NCBI GenBank assembly: GCA_937868205.1 | Contig: CALMMC010000143.1 | Coordinates: 1-25,364 of the forward strand | Reading direction: 5' to 3' | DNA: 25,364 nucleotides | Origin: JAAZPG01 sp012797375 | GTDB taxonomy: Bacteria; Acidobacteriota; Aminicenantia; Aminicenantales; UBA4085 | Shown here: positions 1-9,493 of the stretch, one piece after another | Layout: every line of letters begins with the position of its first letter | Position numbering within the stretch: position 1 is the stretch's first letter | The notes under the pieces: generated by a model | What the model was told of the DNA's origin: nothing | Seen by the model: only the letters and a program-made list of their open reading frames with translations | Databases searched by the model: none | Program-made: the position numbers and the translations under genes

Positions 1-117
1 TCATATCGCTCACTCGAATTCAGGTGTACGATGTCGTGCAAATGGTAATCATCATAGTATAGTATGTTGTGCTGGTGTATACGATAAGTACAGCTAAACG
101 TGTTCTTTGTTTTTTTT
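1..117. other. Non-genomic noise outside the left adapter
   Basis: These bases lie outside a complete sequencing adapter (118-183), so they cannot be genome. They look like random read-through and include a T run at about 110-117, which matches poly-A calling past the end of a short library molecule when read on the other strand. No gene should be called here. Protein sequence translated from this stretch is artificial. Confidence 0.9.
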
Positions 118-183
118 CAAGCAGAAGACGGCATACGAGATGCTCAGGAGTCTCGTGGGCTCGGAGATGTGTATAAGAGACAG
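118..183 (+). other. Illumina P7 + i7 index + Nextera read-2 adapter
   Basis: Positions 118-141 are the P7 flow-cell sequence, 142-149 are an 8-base index (GCTCAGGA, matching the Nextera i7 index commonly called N704), and 150-183 are the Nextera read-2 transposase adapter ending in the 19-base mosaic end. Genomic sequence begins at 184. Both translated strands give peptides familiar as adapter contamination in protein databases, for example the segment KQKTAYEMLRSLVG on the plus strand and SYTHLRAHET on the minus strand. Confidence 0.97.
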
Positions 184-3100
184 CCCGGAGGAAGCGGGGC
201 GGATTCGGCTGAACCATCAGCTCCTTCTGGGTGACGGCCGCCGCCTCGATCGATCCGCTTCGCAGGCCGGTCGTGTGGGCGAAGCCGAGAAAGCGCCATT
301 CGGTCAAGGCCTCGGGCATCTTGAACTCGAGGGTGACTGTTCCTTCGGCATCGGTCAGGAGGTGGGGATAGAAGAACGCGGTTTCGTTGAGATTGACCCG
401 GGCCTGGATCGAGGAAAGGTCGATCGCCGGCGGCGGCGGGCCGGAGTCCTTCCCGGCTTCTTTTTCGCCGGCGGAACCTCCCAGGACGCCTCCGATTACG
501 CCCCCCGAGACTTCGTTCTTGGCTTCCCGAGAGGCGGCCATGGGCGCCGGGACGGCTTCGGCCGCCATCAGGACCCGGTCGCCGTAATCGAAATCGAACA
601 GCGATTCCGTGATCATCCGGGGGAAATGGATGTAAACGGCCTCCCCATAAGAACGGGAGGGATTGAGCCGGTCGAAAAACGTCCCCAGCGGCTCCGCCCG
701 GTTGGTGAACCCCGACCGGAGATACGTCGCGTCATTCCGGAAAAACGCGGAAATCCCGCCGAAGCCGTGCGGATAGAACTGATCGAGCGAGGCGTCGTAA
801 AGGGAGGCGACCATCTCCGCCGCCTGGACGTCCGCTTTCGGCCCCCGGACCTGAAGCGACCACGTCTCGTCCTGGCCGGGCCGGAGCTTCGAACGGAACG
901 TTTTCCACCGAAGGTCGAGCCGCTTGTTCGTCCAGGGCACGGAAACCCGGCGGTCTTCCCGGTACAAGCGGTTGTCCTTGACGATCGCCGCCGAGACGAC
1001 GAAACCGCCCCGGAAGGCCTCCGTGACCGGAACGCGGACGACGGCTTGGGTCGCGGTCCCCCGCGTCCAATAACGTTGCAGGCGCCGGCCGTCCCGGTGG
1101 ACCTCGATCAAGACCGGACCGCGCTCGTACCCCGTCCCCCAAAACAGCTCGAACGTCCCGTCCGGCTCGACCGAGCCCGAGCGGGCGGCGGCATGAAACG
1201 GGACGGGGACCGCGAATCGATCGGCGGCCGGATCGAGGACGAGGAAGGCGAAGCGGCTTTCGACCGCCGTTCCGTAACGATCCGCGGTTTTGAGGATCGC
1301 CCGGTAGGCTCCCGGCGGAAGATCCCAGGACAGCCGGCAGGGAGAACCCTCGACCGCGGAGACGGCGAATTCCTTCCGTCCGGCCAGGCGTCCTTCCGGC
1401 CACCGGCGCCAATCCATCGTCTCGGAATCCCCGGAGGCGGCGCTCCCGGAGGGCCGAACCCGGCCCCGGTCCCCGCTTTCAGCGAACAGATCCCGCGGGA
1501 CGGGACGGCCCGGTCCCCTGAGGGCGTAGACTTCGACGACGCCCTCGGCCGCGGCCGGCTTGCCGTTCAGCGTCGCCGCCGTCGCGGTCAAGACGACCGG
1601 CTCGCCCTTTTCCTGCCAGTCCGAGCCGGCCAAACCGGCCTCGAGGGCCGTGAACCCGGCCCGGATGGTTCCCGCCGCGCTCCGCGTTTCCCCCGCCCCG
1701 TCGGTCACGTCGGCCGTGACGGTAAACGTGAAAACGGGCTGGGAGGAGGGGGTGGACTTCGGATCGGGAACGGCCTTGAAAACGACCATGAACTTTCCTT
1801 CAGCGTCCGTTCGGGACGTCCCGTGGGCGATTTCACGGGATTCCCCGCGGGCCGGCGTGTTCCACCACCACCAGACGGGATAGCGGACCTCCCGGATCAC
1901 GCGGTATTTCACCAAGGCTCCGTCGACCGGCGCCCCCGCGTAGGACATCGCCTCGGCCGGCACGGAGATCTCGTCATTCAGACGGAACTCCCTGTCCGGA
2001 ACACCGATTTTCACTTGAAACTTCGGACGCTTGTATTCCTCGACCCGGATGGGGCAGGATCCCCGGGGATTCTCGGTCGAAATCGTCATCGTCCCCGTCA
2101 GGCGGTCGGCCGGGGCGGTGAAGGTTCCGCTGAACGACCCGAAATCGTTGGTCGTGAGAGTCAGGACGGAGGCTTCCTGGGCATTGGCGTCCCGGAGAAC
2201 CACCCGGACGTTCCGCCGGGGCAGGATCCGGTAATCGGCTCGGTTCTCGTCCGCCTTCAGGCACAAACCCTTGAAGTGGATCGTCTGTCCAGGACGGTAG
2301 AGCGAGCGGTCGGTGAAGAAGACCGTCCGTTCCCTTTCGTAAGAGGCCGGCCGGCCGGACCCCGTTAAAACCTGGGTTTCAACGACTTCGATCCCCTTCT
2401 CCCCCCGGGCGACCAAAAGACGGTTGGAATAAGATTCGGGCGCGGCGAGGGCGAAGGCGCCGGCGTCGTCGGTCCGGCCCTCGCCTCGTTTGACCAGCCT
2501 GTCCGTTCCGTAATCCCAATCATAAAGGGAGACGGACGCGCCGGAAACGGGATCGCCCGTCACCCCGCGGACGACGAATCCCTCCAAGGCCCGTCCCGCC
2601 CCGGCCGTCACAATCCCCCATTCGCTCACCCAGAACGAGCCGGCTTGGATCTTGTTCTTTCCCCGGGAAAAAGCCGGATCGGCGCTGACTAAAAGGCGAT
2701 AAAATCCCGGGGGCAGGGCCGGAGCCGCGACCCGCTCGGCGCGCGCCTGGAAGTCGGCCGTCGCCGGGAGATCGGCCGACCAGGCGGCCGCCGGCTCCCG
2801 CTCGAGAAGCTCGCGGACGGGCTCGTCACCCGGCCAAAAAAGATCCCCCGCGTTTTCGGCCGCCAACCGCGCCTCGAAGTCATCCCGGACGGCCCGGAAA
2901 TGAAGGGCGGTCAGGTTGCGGTAGCGGACGTCCAGGACCGATGATGTCCCGGGGGAGACGACCCGTTCGTTCCGGACATCGAAATCGCGGGAGGCGATGT
3001 CGGAAATCAGGGCGTCGCAGTTGCGTCCGCCCAGGGAGGCCGGGTGGGCTTTTCGTCCGCGGTCGGCCAGGGCGTACGCCTGGACCAGGTCGCCCTGGTT

Positions 3101-4105
3101 TTTCAATTCCCGGGCCCGGAGATAATCGGCCAGGCTGGAAAAGGCCGAGGCCGGATTCTTCTCCGCGATTTCCTTCAGCCGCTCCAGGTACCGGGCCGAG
3201 GCGGACTCGCCGGCGGCAAGGTTCCGCATGGCTTCCAAGCGATGAAGATCGGCGTCCAGGAACACGTCCCGGTCCCGGTCGCCGCGGTGGAATTCCAAAA
3301 GGCTTTGATAGAGGCGAAGCGCCCGGAGCGCCGGCGAATCCTCGTCGGTCGTCTCCGGCCGATAAAGGATGAATTCGTCCGCCGGGCCGAGGACGGGGGA
3401 ATCGGCTTCGAGGACGAAGGCGTCCTCGGGGGCGGCCGCGGCCCGCTCGCCCGACACGTAGAAGCCGAGAGCCTCGAAAGCGACGAAGTCGAACATCGTC
3501 GGCCGCAAGGACTCCGGCGGATCGCCCGGCTCGAGAAAATCGCGGTAGACCGAAACGGGCGTTCTTTTCAAAGACGCCTCATCCTTCAGGATGTCCTGGT
3601 AGAGGGCGTCGATCTCCCGGACGATCCGGCGGAGATCCCAGGTCGTGAAATCCTTCTCGTCGATTCCGCCGGCGGTCGCCGAGCGTTGGGCGAACCGCCA
3701 CCGGTTCCGGGAGAAATAATGCCGGTACCATTGGGCCAGGATGGTCCGGAGCATCGTTTTCATCCCCTCCGGGGCCTGGTCGATCTCCTCCCGGATCCGG
3801 GCCACCCGGGCCCCGGGCTTGTTGCCCTCGACGACCGACTCCAGGACCAGGCGGCGGGTCAGGGCCCGGAGAGCCTCGCCCTCCCTCTTCTCCTCGAGGG
3901 ACAGCCGGACGATCTCCTTCAGGTGCTCGATGGCCGTCCGGGGGAGGCCGTCACGGTCGGCGGCCTCGACCAGCTTCCATAAATCCGCGGTCGAAACCTT
4001 CGGCTTGTCCTGACCCGGCTTTAGCCGAACGGCGCTTCCGGGGACGGTCGACAGGAAGGACAGGAGCAGAACGGCGGGAACCGCTTTTTTCAGCGACGGC
4101 TTCAT
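184..4105 (-). CDS. Alpha-2-macroglobulin family protein (C-terminus cut by contig end)
   Basis: Bacterial alpha-2-macroglobulin-like protein, about 1307 genuine residues. Family members are large periplasmic or envelope proteins thought to trap peptidases. Start: ATG at 4105 with AAGGAG just upstream; a GTG 15 bases further up overlaps that ribosome site and is less likely. Residues 1-25 form a signal peptide (Lys-rich n-region, Leu/Val core, GSA before cleavage). An alpha-helical N-terminal part follows, then a carboxypeptidase-like fold segment near 505-560, an MG2-type domain near 595-690 (LYRPGQTIHFKG), and the A2M domain near 1238-1300 (FFYPHLLTD, MPEALTEWRF). A Gly-rich, charged, Pro-rich stretch near 1192-1227 sits where a bait region would lie. 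The thioester part, if present, would be beyond the cut, so trap chemistry cannot be judged. All sequence after position 184 in reading direction is adapter. Divergent from the next gene. Confidence 0.88.
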
Positions 4106-4160
4106 GATCTCTCCTTGCACCGGAGGCCCGGCATTCGCGGATCTTCATTCGGAATACCTT

Positions 4161-4188
4161 TTGGATCCGGATTTTATTCCATTATAAT
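4161..4188 (+). promoter_or_regulatory. Possible sigma70 promoter for the 4287 operon
   Basis: TTGGAT at 4161-4166 and TATAAT at 4183-4188 with a 16-base spacer, about 100 bases before the first gene of the plus-strand run. The -10 is perfect and the -35 is fair. It lies in the 181-base gap between two divergent genes. The same AT-rich patch is nearly palindromic and could also serve the minus-strand gene, for which I see no convincing -35. Confidence 0.35.
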
Positions 4189-4286
4189 TCAAACGGGAGG
4201 AGGCTTCACCCCGGAGATGGGAAAAAGCCGCCCGGACCGGGTTTTATGATAAAATGCGGACCGCGAAACATTCCGGAGCAATCAAC

Positions 4287-5465
4287 ATGAGGCGTCCATT
4301 TGTCGGCGCGATTTTGGGAATGATCGTTTTCCTGGCCGGCCCCGGCTGGGGGGCGGCCCAAGCGGTGAAAATCCGGATCATCGTCGACGAGGGCCATGTC
4401 CGGCTTCTTCCCAGCCCGCAAAGCTCGCTCTTGAAAACCGTGCCGAAGGGAGCCGTTTTCCCGGCCGACGACATCGAGAACGATTGGTACCGCGTCTTTC
4501 TTCCGGGCGGGCGGGGCGAATACGACCTGATCGGCTTCATCCATCGGGACGAGGCCGAGAAGGTCGAAACGGCGTCCCTTCGACCCGAGGAAGGGCCCGC
4601 CGTTCCGGAGCCGTCCCGGCGTCCCCTCAGCCTCAAGATCTCCGGCGGGACGGCCCGCTGCCGGACGGGATTCCCGAACACGGTCCGGGAATACCTCGGC
4701 GCTTATTTCCGGGCCGAGGCGGCCGCGGCCAAGAACCTGGTCGTTCTCCAGGGGGACATCCCGCCCGTTCACAACGGTTACAACGCGGCCGCCGAGCTCC
4801 TCGTCGAATTCGGCCGCCTCGGCCTCGGCTTGGGAGCGGAATACGTCCGGGTGGAAAGCACCGGGTCGATGAATTTCGCGACAAAGCATTGGACGCCGGA
4901 TCTTTATTCGTTTTCCATGACCGACCGCCTGACGGTCGTCCCCGTCCGGGCCAATGTTTATGCCGATGTCCTCAGGTCCCGGCTCGGCCGGATTCTCGTC
5001 TACGGCGGGGCCGGGCTGTATTTCGGCCACTTCTCCGACGTCTGGAGCGGAGTCAACGAGAAAGGGGAAACCCTTTATTTCAGCCAGAGGGCCGACGCCT
5101 CGGCCCTCGGCTTTCAGGCCGGCCTGGAAATCGAAATCCGCCTGTCGGAACGCCTCGCCCTGGTCGCCGAGGCGGCCGGCCGCCGGGCCGTCATCGACGG
5201 CTTCACGGGCACGGCCGAGGGGACGCCGGGCTGGTTCCATCCCAAGTCCGGAATCTCAGAAGAGCCCCGAAGCGGGATCCTCTATTCCTACGAGCTGCAG
5301 ATGACGACCGACGGCCCGTGGATTCCCGAGCTGTTGATCTACGAGGCTTTGCCGACGGCCAAAAGCCTGGGGTTGAGCTCCCGGCAGCGCCTCCGCGGCG
5401 CGGCCGAGGCCCGGCTTGACTTCACCGGATATTCAGCCCGGCTGGGGCTCCGGTTCAAGTTTTGA
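4287..5465 (+). CDS. Exported SH3-like / outer-membrane beta-barrel protein
   Basis: 392 residues. Start ATG at 4287 has GGAG eight bases upstream; an upstream ATG at 4254 lacks this. Residues 1-26 are a signal peptide ending AQA. Residues about 29-95 look like a bacterial SH3 domain (VRLLPSPQSSLLKTVPKG, then DWYRVFLPGG and IGFIHR), a fold often used to bind cell-wall peptides. From about 115 to the end, alternating hydrophobic and polar strands with many Gly, Tyr and aromatic residues, closing in RLGLRFKF with a terminal Phe, suggest an outer-membrane beta-barrel inserted by BAM. The barrel call is from pattern, not from a recognised family. Only 23 bases separate it from the next gene, so co-transcription is likely. 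Substrate or partner unknown. Confidence 0.7.
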   Translation: MRRPFVGAILGMIVFLAGPGWGAAQAVKIRIIVDEGHVRLLPSPQSSLLKTVPKGAVFPADDIENDWYRVFLPGGRGEYDLIGFIHRDEAEKVETASLRPEEGPAVPEPSRRPLSLKISGGTARCRTGFPNTVREYLGAYFRAEAAAAKNLVVLQGDIPPVHNGYNAAAELLVEFGRLGLGLGAEYVRVESTGSMNFATKHWTPDLYSFSMTDRLTVVPVRANVYADVLRSRLGRILVYGGAGLYFGHFSDVWSGVNEKGETLYFSQRADASALGFQAGLEIEIRLSERLALVAEAAGRRAVIDGFTGTAEGTPGWFHPKSGISEEPRSGILYSYELQMTTDGPWIPELLIYEALPTAKSLGLSSRQRLRGAAEARLDFTGYSARLGLRFKF

Positions 5466-5488
5466 TTTTCATCTCAAAGGAGAGACTC

Positions 5489-7618
5489 ATGAAATCGACG
5501 CGTTTTCCCTCGCGGCGGACGGCCGCCGGAATCATCCTGGCGGCGTTCCTGGCCGCGGGATTTCTTCAAGCCCAGGAGATCCCGCGTCCGCCGGCCGCGG
5601 AGAAAATCCGCAAGGAGCTCGCGATCCACGGCCAGACCCGGGTGGACGAGTACTACTGGCTGAACGAGAGGGCCAATCCCAAGGTCGTGGAGTACCTCAA
5701 GGCCGAGAACGCCTACGCCGAGGCGGTCCTGAAGCCGACCGAGTCTCTCCAGGAGAAGCTGGTCGCCGAGATGAACGGGCGGATCCAGCCGACGGACATG
5801 TCCGTCCCGTATTTTGAAAACGGCTACTGGTACTACACCCGTTTCGAGGCGGGCCGGGATTACCCGCTTCTCTGCCGCAAGGCCAAGACGCTTCAGGGCC
5901 GGGAGGAGATCCTCCTGGACGGCAATAAAATGGCCGCCGGAACGAGCTATTTCCAGATCGGCGGGACGGCCGTCAGCCCCGACAACAAGATCCTGGCGTA
6001 CGGCGTGGACACGCTCTCCCGGCGTCAATACAAGCTCCGCTTCAAGAACCTCAAGACCGGGAAAACCTATCCCGAGGAAATCCCGATGACCGCCGGATAC
6101 GCCGTCTGGGCCGACGACAATAAAACCGTTTTCTACCCGGTCATCGACGATTCCCTCCGGTCTTATAAAATCTTCCGGCATGCCGTCGGCGCGCCGGCCT
6201 CGGCCGACGTCGAGATCTACCACGAGGAAGATCCGACGTTCGCGCTCGGGCTCGACAAGAGCCGCTCGAAAAAATACATCTTCCTCGTCGCCTCCAGCAC
6301 GCTGACCACCGAATACCGATTTCTCGAGGCGGCCCGGCCCCTCGACGGCTTCGCCGTCTTCCAGCCGAGAACCCGCGGCCTGGAATACAACGTCGACCAC
6401 CTCGGCGGTGTTTTCACCATTTTGACCAACGACCAAGCCCGCAATTTCCGCCTGATGGAAGCCGACCCCGGCCGGACGGCCCGCGGCCAATGGCGCGAGG
6501 TCATCCCCCACCGGGACGACGTCTATCTCACCGGATTTCATTTGTTCGACGATTTCCTGGTCCTGCGCGAGCAGAAAGGCGGGCTGTCCCATCTCCGGGT
6601 GATCCCGAAGGGGGAAAAAGAAGGCTATGACATTCCCTTTCCGGACAAGGCTTACATGGTCTTCGCCGCTCCGACGCCCGAGCCGGGGACCGCGCTTCTC
6701 CGGTATCATTACAACTCCTTGACCACGCCGCCGGCCGTTATCGAATTCAACATGAAGACCCGGGAATCCTCCATCCTCAAGAGCCAGGACGTCCCCGGTT
6801 TCAATCCCGACGACTACGCGACGGAGCGCCTATCGGCCCCGGCCTACGACGGGACGCTGGTGCCGATCTCGGTCGTTTACCGGAAAGGCGCTCGGGACAA
6901 GGGCCCGGCTCCCTTGCTTCTCTACGGCTACGGGTCCTACGGCTATTCGACCGACCCGGGTTTCAACGCGCCGCGGATCTCGCTCCTCGACCGGGGCTTC
7001 CTCGTCGCCCTGGCCCATATCCGGGGCGGGTCCGAGATGGGCCGATCCTGGTACGAGGACGGAAAGCTCCTCAAGAAGATGAATACCTTCACCGACTTCA
7101 TCTCCTGCGGCGAGTTTCTCGTCCGTCACGGTTATACCGCCCCGGATCGTCTCTTCGCCCAGGGCGGGAGCGCCGGGGGGCTGCTCATGGGCGCGGTCGT
7201 CAATCTCCGGCCCGATCTCTTTAAAGGCATCCTGGCCGGCGTTCCCTTCGTCGACGTGGTGACGACGATGCTCGACGACTCCATCCCCTTGACGACCTCC
7301 GAATACGACGAATGGGGCAATCCCGCCGATCCGGTTTTCTACGAGTACATGATGACGTATTCCCCGTACGACAACGTCCGGCCCAAGGCCTACCCGGCGA
7401 TGCTGGTCACAACCGGGCTCCACGATTCGCAGGTCCAGTATTGGGAGCCGGCCAAGTGGGTCGCCCGGCTCCGGGAAATCAAGACCGACGACCATATCCT
7501 CCTCCTCAAGACCAATCTCGACGCCGGCCACGGCGGCGCCTCGGGCCGGTTCCGAAGCCTGCGGGAGAAGGCCGTCCAGTACGCCTTCATCCTCGATCTG
7601 GCCGGCATCAAGGAATAA
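5489..7618 (+). CDS. Exported oligopeptidase B (protease II, family S9A)
   Basis: 709 residues. Serine peptidase of the prolyl oligopeptidase family that normally cleaves short peptides after Arg or Lys. ATG at 5489 has AAGGAG upstream. The N-terminal beta-propeller part (RPPAAEKIRKEL..., DEYYWLNER) is followed by the alpha/beta hydrolase domain. Catalytic Ser561 lies in GGSAGG, Asp646 in LHDSQVQYWEP and His681 in AGHGG. The gaps of 85 and 35 residues equal those between Ser532, Asp617 and His652 of E. coli protease II as I remember them. Unlike the E. coli enzyme, this one begins with an export signal (Arg-rich start, then an Ala/Leu core ending LQAQ), so it probably works in the periplasm. 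It sits between the beta-barrel gene (23-base gap) and the ALDH gene (40-base gap). Confidence 0.93.
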   Translation: MKSTRFPSRRTAAGIILAAFLAAGFLQAQEIPRPPAAEKIRKELAIHGQTRVDEYYWLNERANPKVVEYLKAENAYAEAVLKPTESLQEKLVAEMNGRIQPTDMSVPYFENGYWYYTRFEAGRDYPLLCRKAKTLQGREEILLDGNKMAAGTSYFQIGGTAVSPDNKILAYGVDTLSRRQYKLRFKNLKTGKTYPEEIPMTAGYAVWADDNKTVFYPVIDDSLRSYKIFRHAVGAPASADVEIYHEEDPTFALGLDKSRSKKYIFLVASSTLTTEYRFLEAARPLDGFAVFQPRTRGLEYNVDHLGGVFTILTNDQARNFRLMEADPGRTARGQWREVIPHRDDVYLTGFHLFDDFLVLREQKGGLSHLRVIPKGEKEGYDIPFPDKAYMVFAAPTPEPGTALLRYHYNSLTTPPAVIEFNMKTRESSILKSQDVPGFNPDDYATERLSAPAYDGTLVPISVVYRKGARDKGPAPLLLYGYGSYGYSTDPGFNAPRISLLDRGFLVALAHIRGGSEMGRSWYEDGKLLKKMNTFTDFISCGEFLVRHGYTAPDRLFAQGGSAGGLLMGAVVNLRPDLFKGILAGVPFVDVVTTMLDDSIPLTTSEYDEWGNPADPVFYEYMMTYSPYDNVRPKAYPAMLVTTGLHDSQVQYWEPAKWVARLREIKTDDHILLLKTNLDAGHGGASGRFRSLREKAVQYAFILDLAGIKE

Positions 7619-7658
7619 AAAGAATCGGACGGCGGCATCTGAGAATAAAGGGGCAGCG

Positions 7659-9233
7659 GTGAGCAATGATCCTCCGTCCGGGCCGGCGCCCGCCCCTCCG
7701 GACGACGGAAATATTTCCCGAGCTTGTCCGGAGGACCGGCCGAACATCCTCCCGGGTCTTTTGGAGAAAGCGCGGGCGGCCCAGCGAGACTGGGCCGCCC
7801 TGAGCTTCCGGGCGCGGGCCGGCCACGTTCTGGCCGTCCGGGACGCGATCGTCGCCGAGGCCGACCGCATCGCCGAGATCATCTCCCGGGACAACGGAAA
7901 AACCCGGATCGACGCCTTGAGCGCCGAGGTCCTTCCGGCGGCCATGTCCGCGACCTATTACGCCAAAAAAGCGGCCGGATTCCTGAAGCCGAAAAAGATC
8001 CGGGCGGGGAATATCCTCTTCCTCAACAAGAAATCCCGTCTCGAACATGTCCCTTACGGGGTCATCGGGATCATCAGCCCCTGGAATTATCCGTTCGCCA
8101 TCCCCTTCCATGAGATCGCCATGGCCTTCATGGCCGGAAACGCCGTCCTGTTGAAAGCCGCCAGCCGCGCCCCGGAAGTCGCCCGGCTCATCCGGGATAT
8201 CATCGGCGCCGGCCGGTTTCCCGACGGGCTTTTTCATATCGTGAACATGGCCGGGCCCGTCGCCGGGCAGGCGTTCATCGACGCCGGGATCGACAAGCTG
8301 TTTTTCACCGGGTCCGTCGCCGTCGGCAAGAAGCTGATGGCCGCGGCGGCGCCGCGCCTGCTTCCGCTGTCGCTCGAGCTCGGGGGCAACGACCCGATGA
8401 TCGTCTGCCGGGACGCCAACCTCCGCCGGGCGGCGGCCGGGGCGGCCTGGGCGGGATACTCCAACGCCGGCCAATCCTGCGGCGGGGTCGAGCGCATTTA
8501 CGTGGAAAAGGACGTCTATGAGGAGTTCGTCGCGATCCTGGGCGGGATCACCGAATCCCTCACGTACGGGATCGACGCGGGCGGCGGCGTCGACGTCGGG
8601 GCGGTGGCCACGAAAAAGCAGCTCGCGGCCATCCGGGCCCATCTGGAGGACGCCCTGGGCAAGGGAGCCCGGAAAACGTATTTCTCCAAGCGCCTGAAGG
8701 GAAGCGCGGACGGGTTGTTCTTCCCCCCGATGGTCCTGGAAAACGTCGACGAATCGATGATCACGATGCGGGACGAAACGTTCGGCCCGATCGTGGCCGT
8801 CGCCCGGGTGGAGAGCGTCGAGGAAGCGATCGAGAAGGCCAACCGCTCGAACCTCGGCTTGACCGCCTCGGTCTGGACGCGCGACCGGAACAAGGGGCGG
8901 GCGATCGCTTCCCGGCTGGAAGCGGGCACGGTGACCATCAACGATCACCTGATGAGCCACGGCCTGGCCGAAACGCCGTGGGGCGGATTCAAGGAATCCG
9001 GCCTCGGCCGGACGCACGGCGCCCTCGGCCTGGAGGAAATGACCCGGACGCGGGTCGTCGTCGACGACGCCCTGCCCTTCGTTCAGAAGAACATGTGGTG
9101 GTACCCTCACGACCGGTCGGTTTACGCCGGCCTCCGGGGAGGGCTCGATTTCCTTTACCGGAAGACGATTTCCCTGAGGATGAAAGGGCTGGCCAAGCTG
9201 CTGCGTGCTTTCGTCCGGACCTTTCAAAAATAA
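7659..9233 (+). CDS. NAD(P)-dependent aldehyde dehydrogenase
   Basis: 524 residues, ALDH superfamily: oxidises an aldehyde to the carboxylic acid in the cytoplasm. Start is GTG at 7659 with AAGGGG about seven bases upstream. Visible motifs: the cofactor-site segment ISPWNYPFAIPFHE, general-base Glu240 in LELGGNDP, and catalytic Cys274 in GQSCGG. The Glu-Cys distance of 34 residues is normal for the family. The last 50 or so residues form an extra basic and aromatic tail (NMWWYPH, then RMKGLAKLLRAF) beyond the usual end, which could be amphipathic and touch the membrane; that is an inference. Substrate cannot be told from the sequence. Third gene of the run starting at 4287. Confidence 0.92.
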   Translation: MSNDPPSGPAPAPPDDGNISRACPEDRPNILPGLLEKARAAQRDWAALSFRARAGHVLAVRDAIVAEADRIAEIISRDNGKTRIDALSAEVLPAAMSATYYAKKAAGFLKPKKIRAGNILFLNKKSRLEHVPYGVIGIISPWNYPFAIPFHEIAMAFMAGNAVLLKAASRAPEVARLIRDIIGAGRFPDGLFHIVNMAGPVAGQAFIDAGIDKLFFTGSVAVGKKLMAAAAPRLLPLSLELGGNDPMIVCRDANLRRAAAGAAWAGYSNAGQSCGGVERIYVEKDVYEEFVAILGGITESLTYGIDAGGGVDVGAVATKKQLAAIRAHLEDALGKGARKTYFSKRLKGSADGLFFPPMVLENVDESMITMRDETFGPIVAVARVESVEEAIEKANRSNLGLTASVWTRDRNKGRAIASRLEAGTVTINDHLMSHGLAETPWGGFKESGLGRTHGALGLEEMTRTRVVVDDALPFVQKNMWWYPHDRSVYAGLRGGLDFLYRKTISLRMKGLAKLLRAFVRTFQK

Positions 9234-9254
9234 CGTGGGAATCCGCTTCCCGCG
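9234..9254 (+). terminator. Hairpin directly after the ALDH stop codon
   Basis: The eight-base arms CGTGGGAA and TTCCCGCG (one G-T pair) enclose the loop TCCGC and start on the base after the TAA stop. There is no T run after it, so it may protect an RNA 3' end or terminate weakly rather than be a classic intrinsic terminator. Confidence 0.3.
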
Positions 9255-9310
9255 GACCTCGTATCCCGGCTTCGGCCGCGCCGCGCGGCCTCCCATCCCG
9301 TAAAGAACCG

Positions 9311-9345
9311 AAAGAAAGCCCGCGGCCCGATTCCCGGCGGCGGGC
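9311..9345 (-). terminator. Likely terminator of the serine hydrolase gene
   Basis: Read on the minus strand, GCCCGC and GCGGGC (9340-9345 and 9318-9323) pair and are followed by the T-rich tail TTTCTTT. It lies about 150 bases past the hydrolase stop. Closer to that stop is a stronger but tail-less hairpin (GCCCGGG/CCCGGGC at 9451-9472). I see no gene in the rest of the 260-base convergent gap 9234-9493. Confidence 0.4.
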
Positions 9346-9493
9346 GTCTCTTTCGAGCCGCGGCCGCGACGGCCGGGGAACGAAGACCGGGCCGAAGACG
9401 ATATCCGCTTTCCGGGCCGAGAGGAGAATGAAAGCGGCCTCGATCCCAACGCCCGGGATGAACGCCCCGGGCCGCCTGGACATCCCCCGCGGT

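Noticed and set aside
107..2368. A 753-codon open frame on the plus strand opposite the alpha-2-macroglobulin
   Set aside because: It starts inside the sequencing adapter and is a GC-rich antisense shadow. The minus-strand frame has signal peptide, domains and a ribosome site.
7608..9449. Long minus-strand frame opposite the aldehyde dehydrogenase
   Set aside because: Antisense shadow with Arg/Gly/Pro-rich composition and no domain pattern. The plus strand has complete ALDH motifs.
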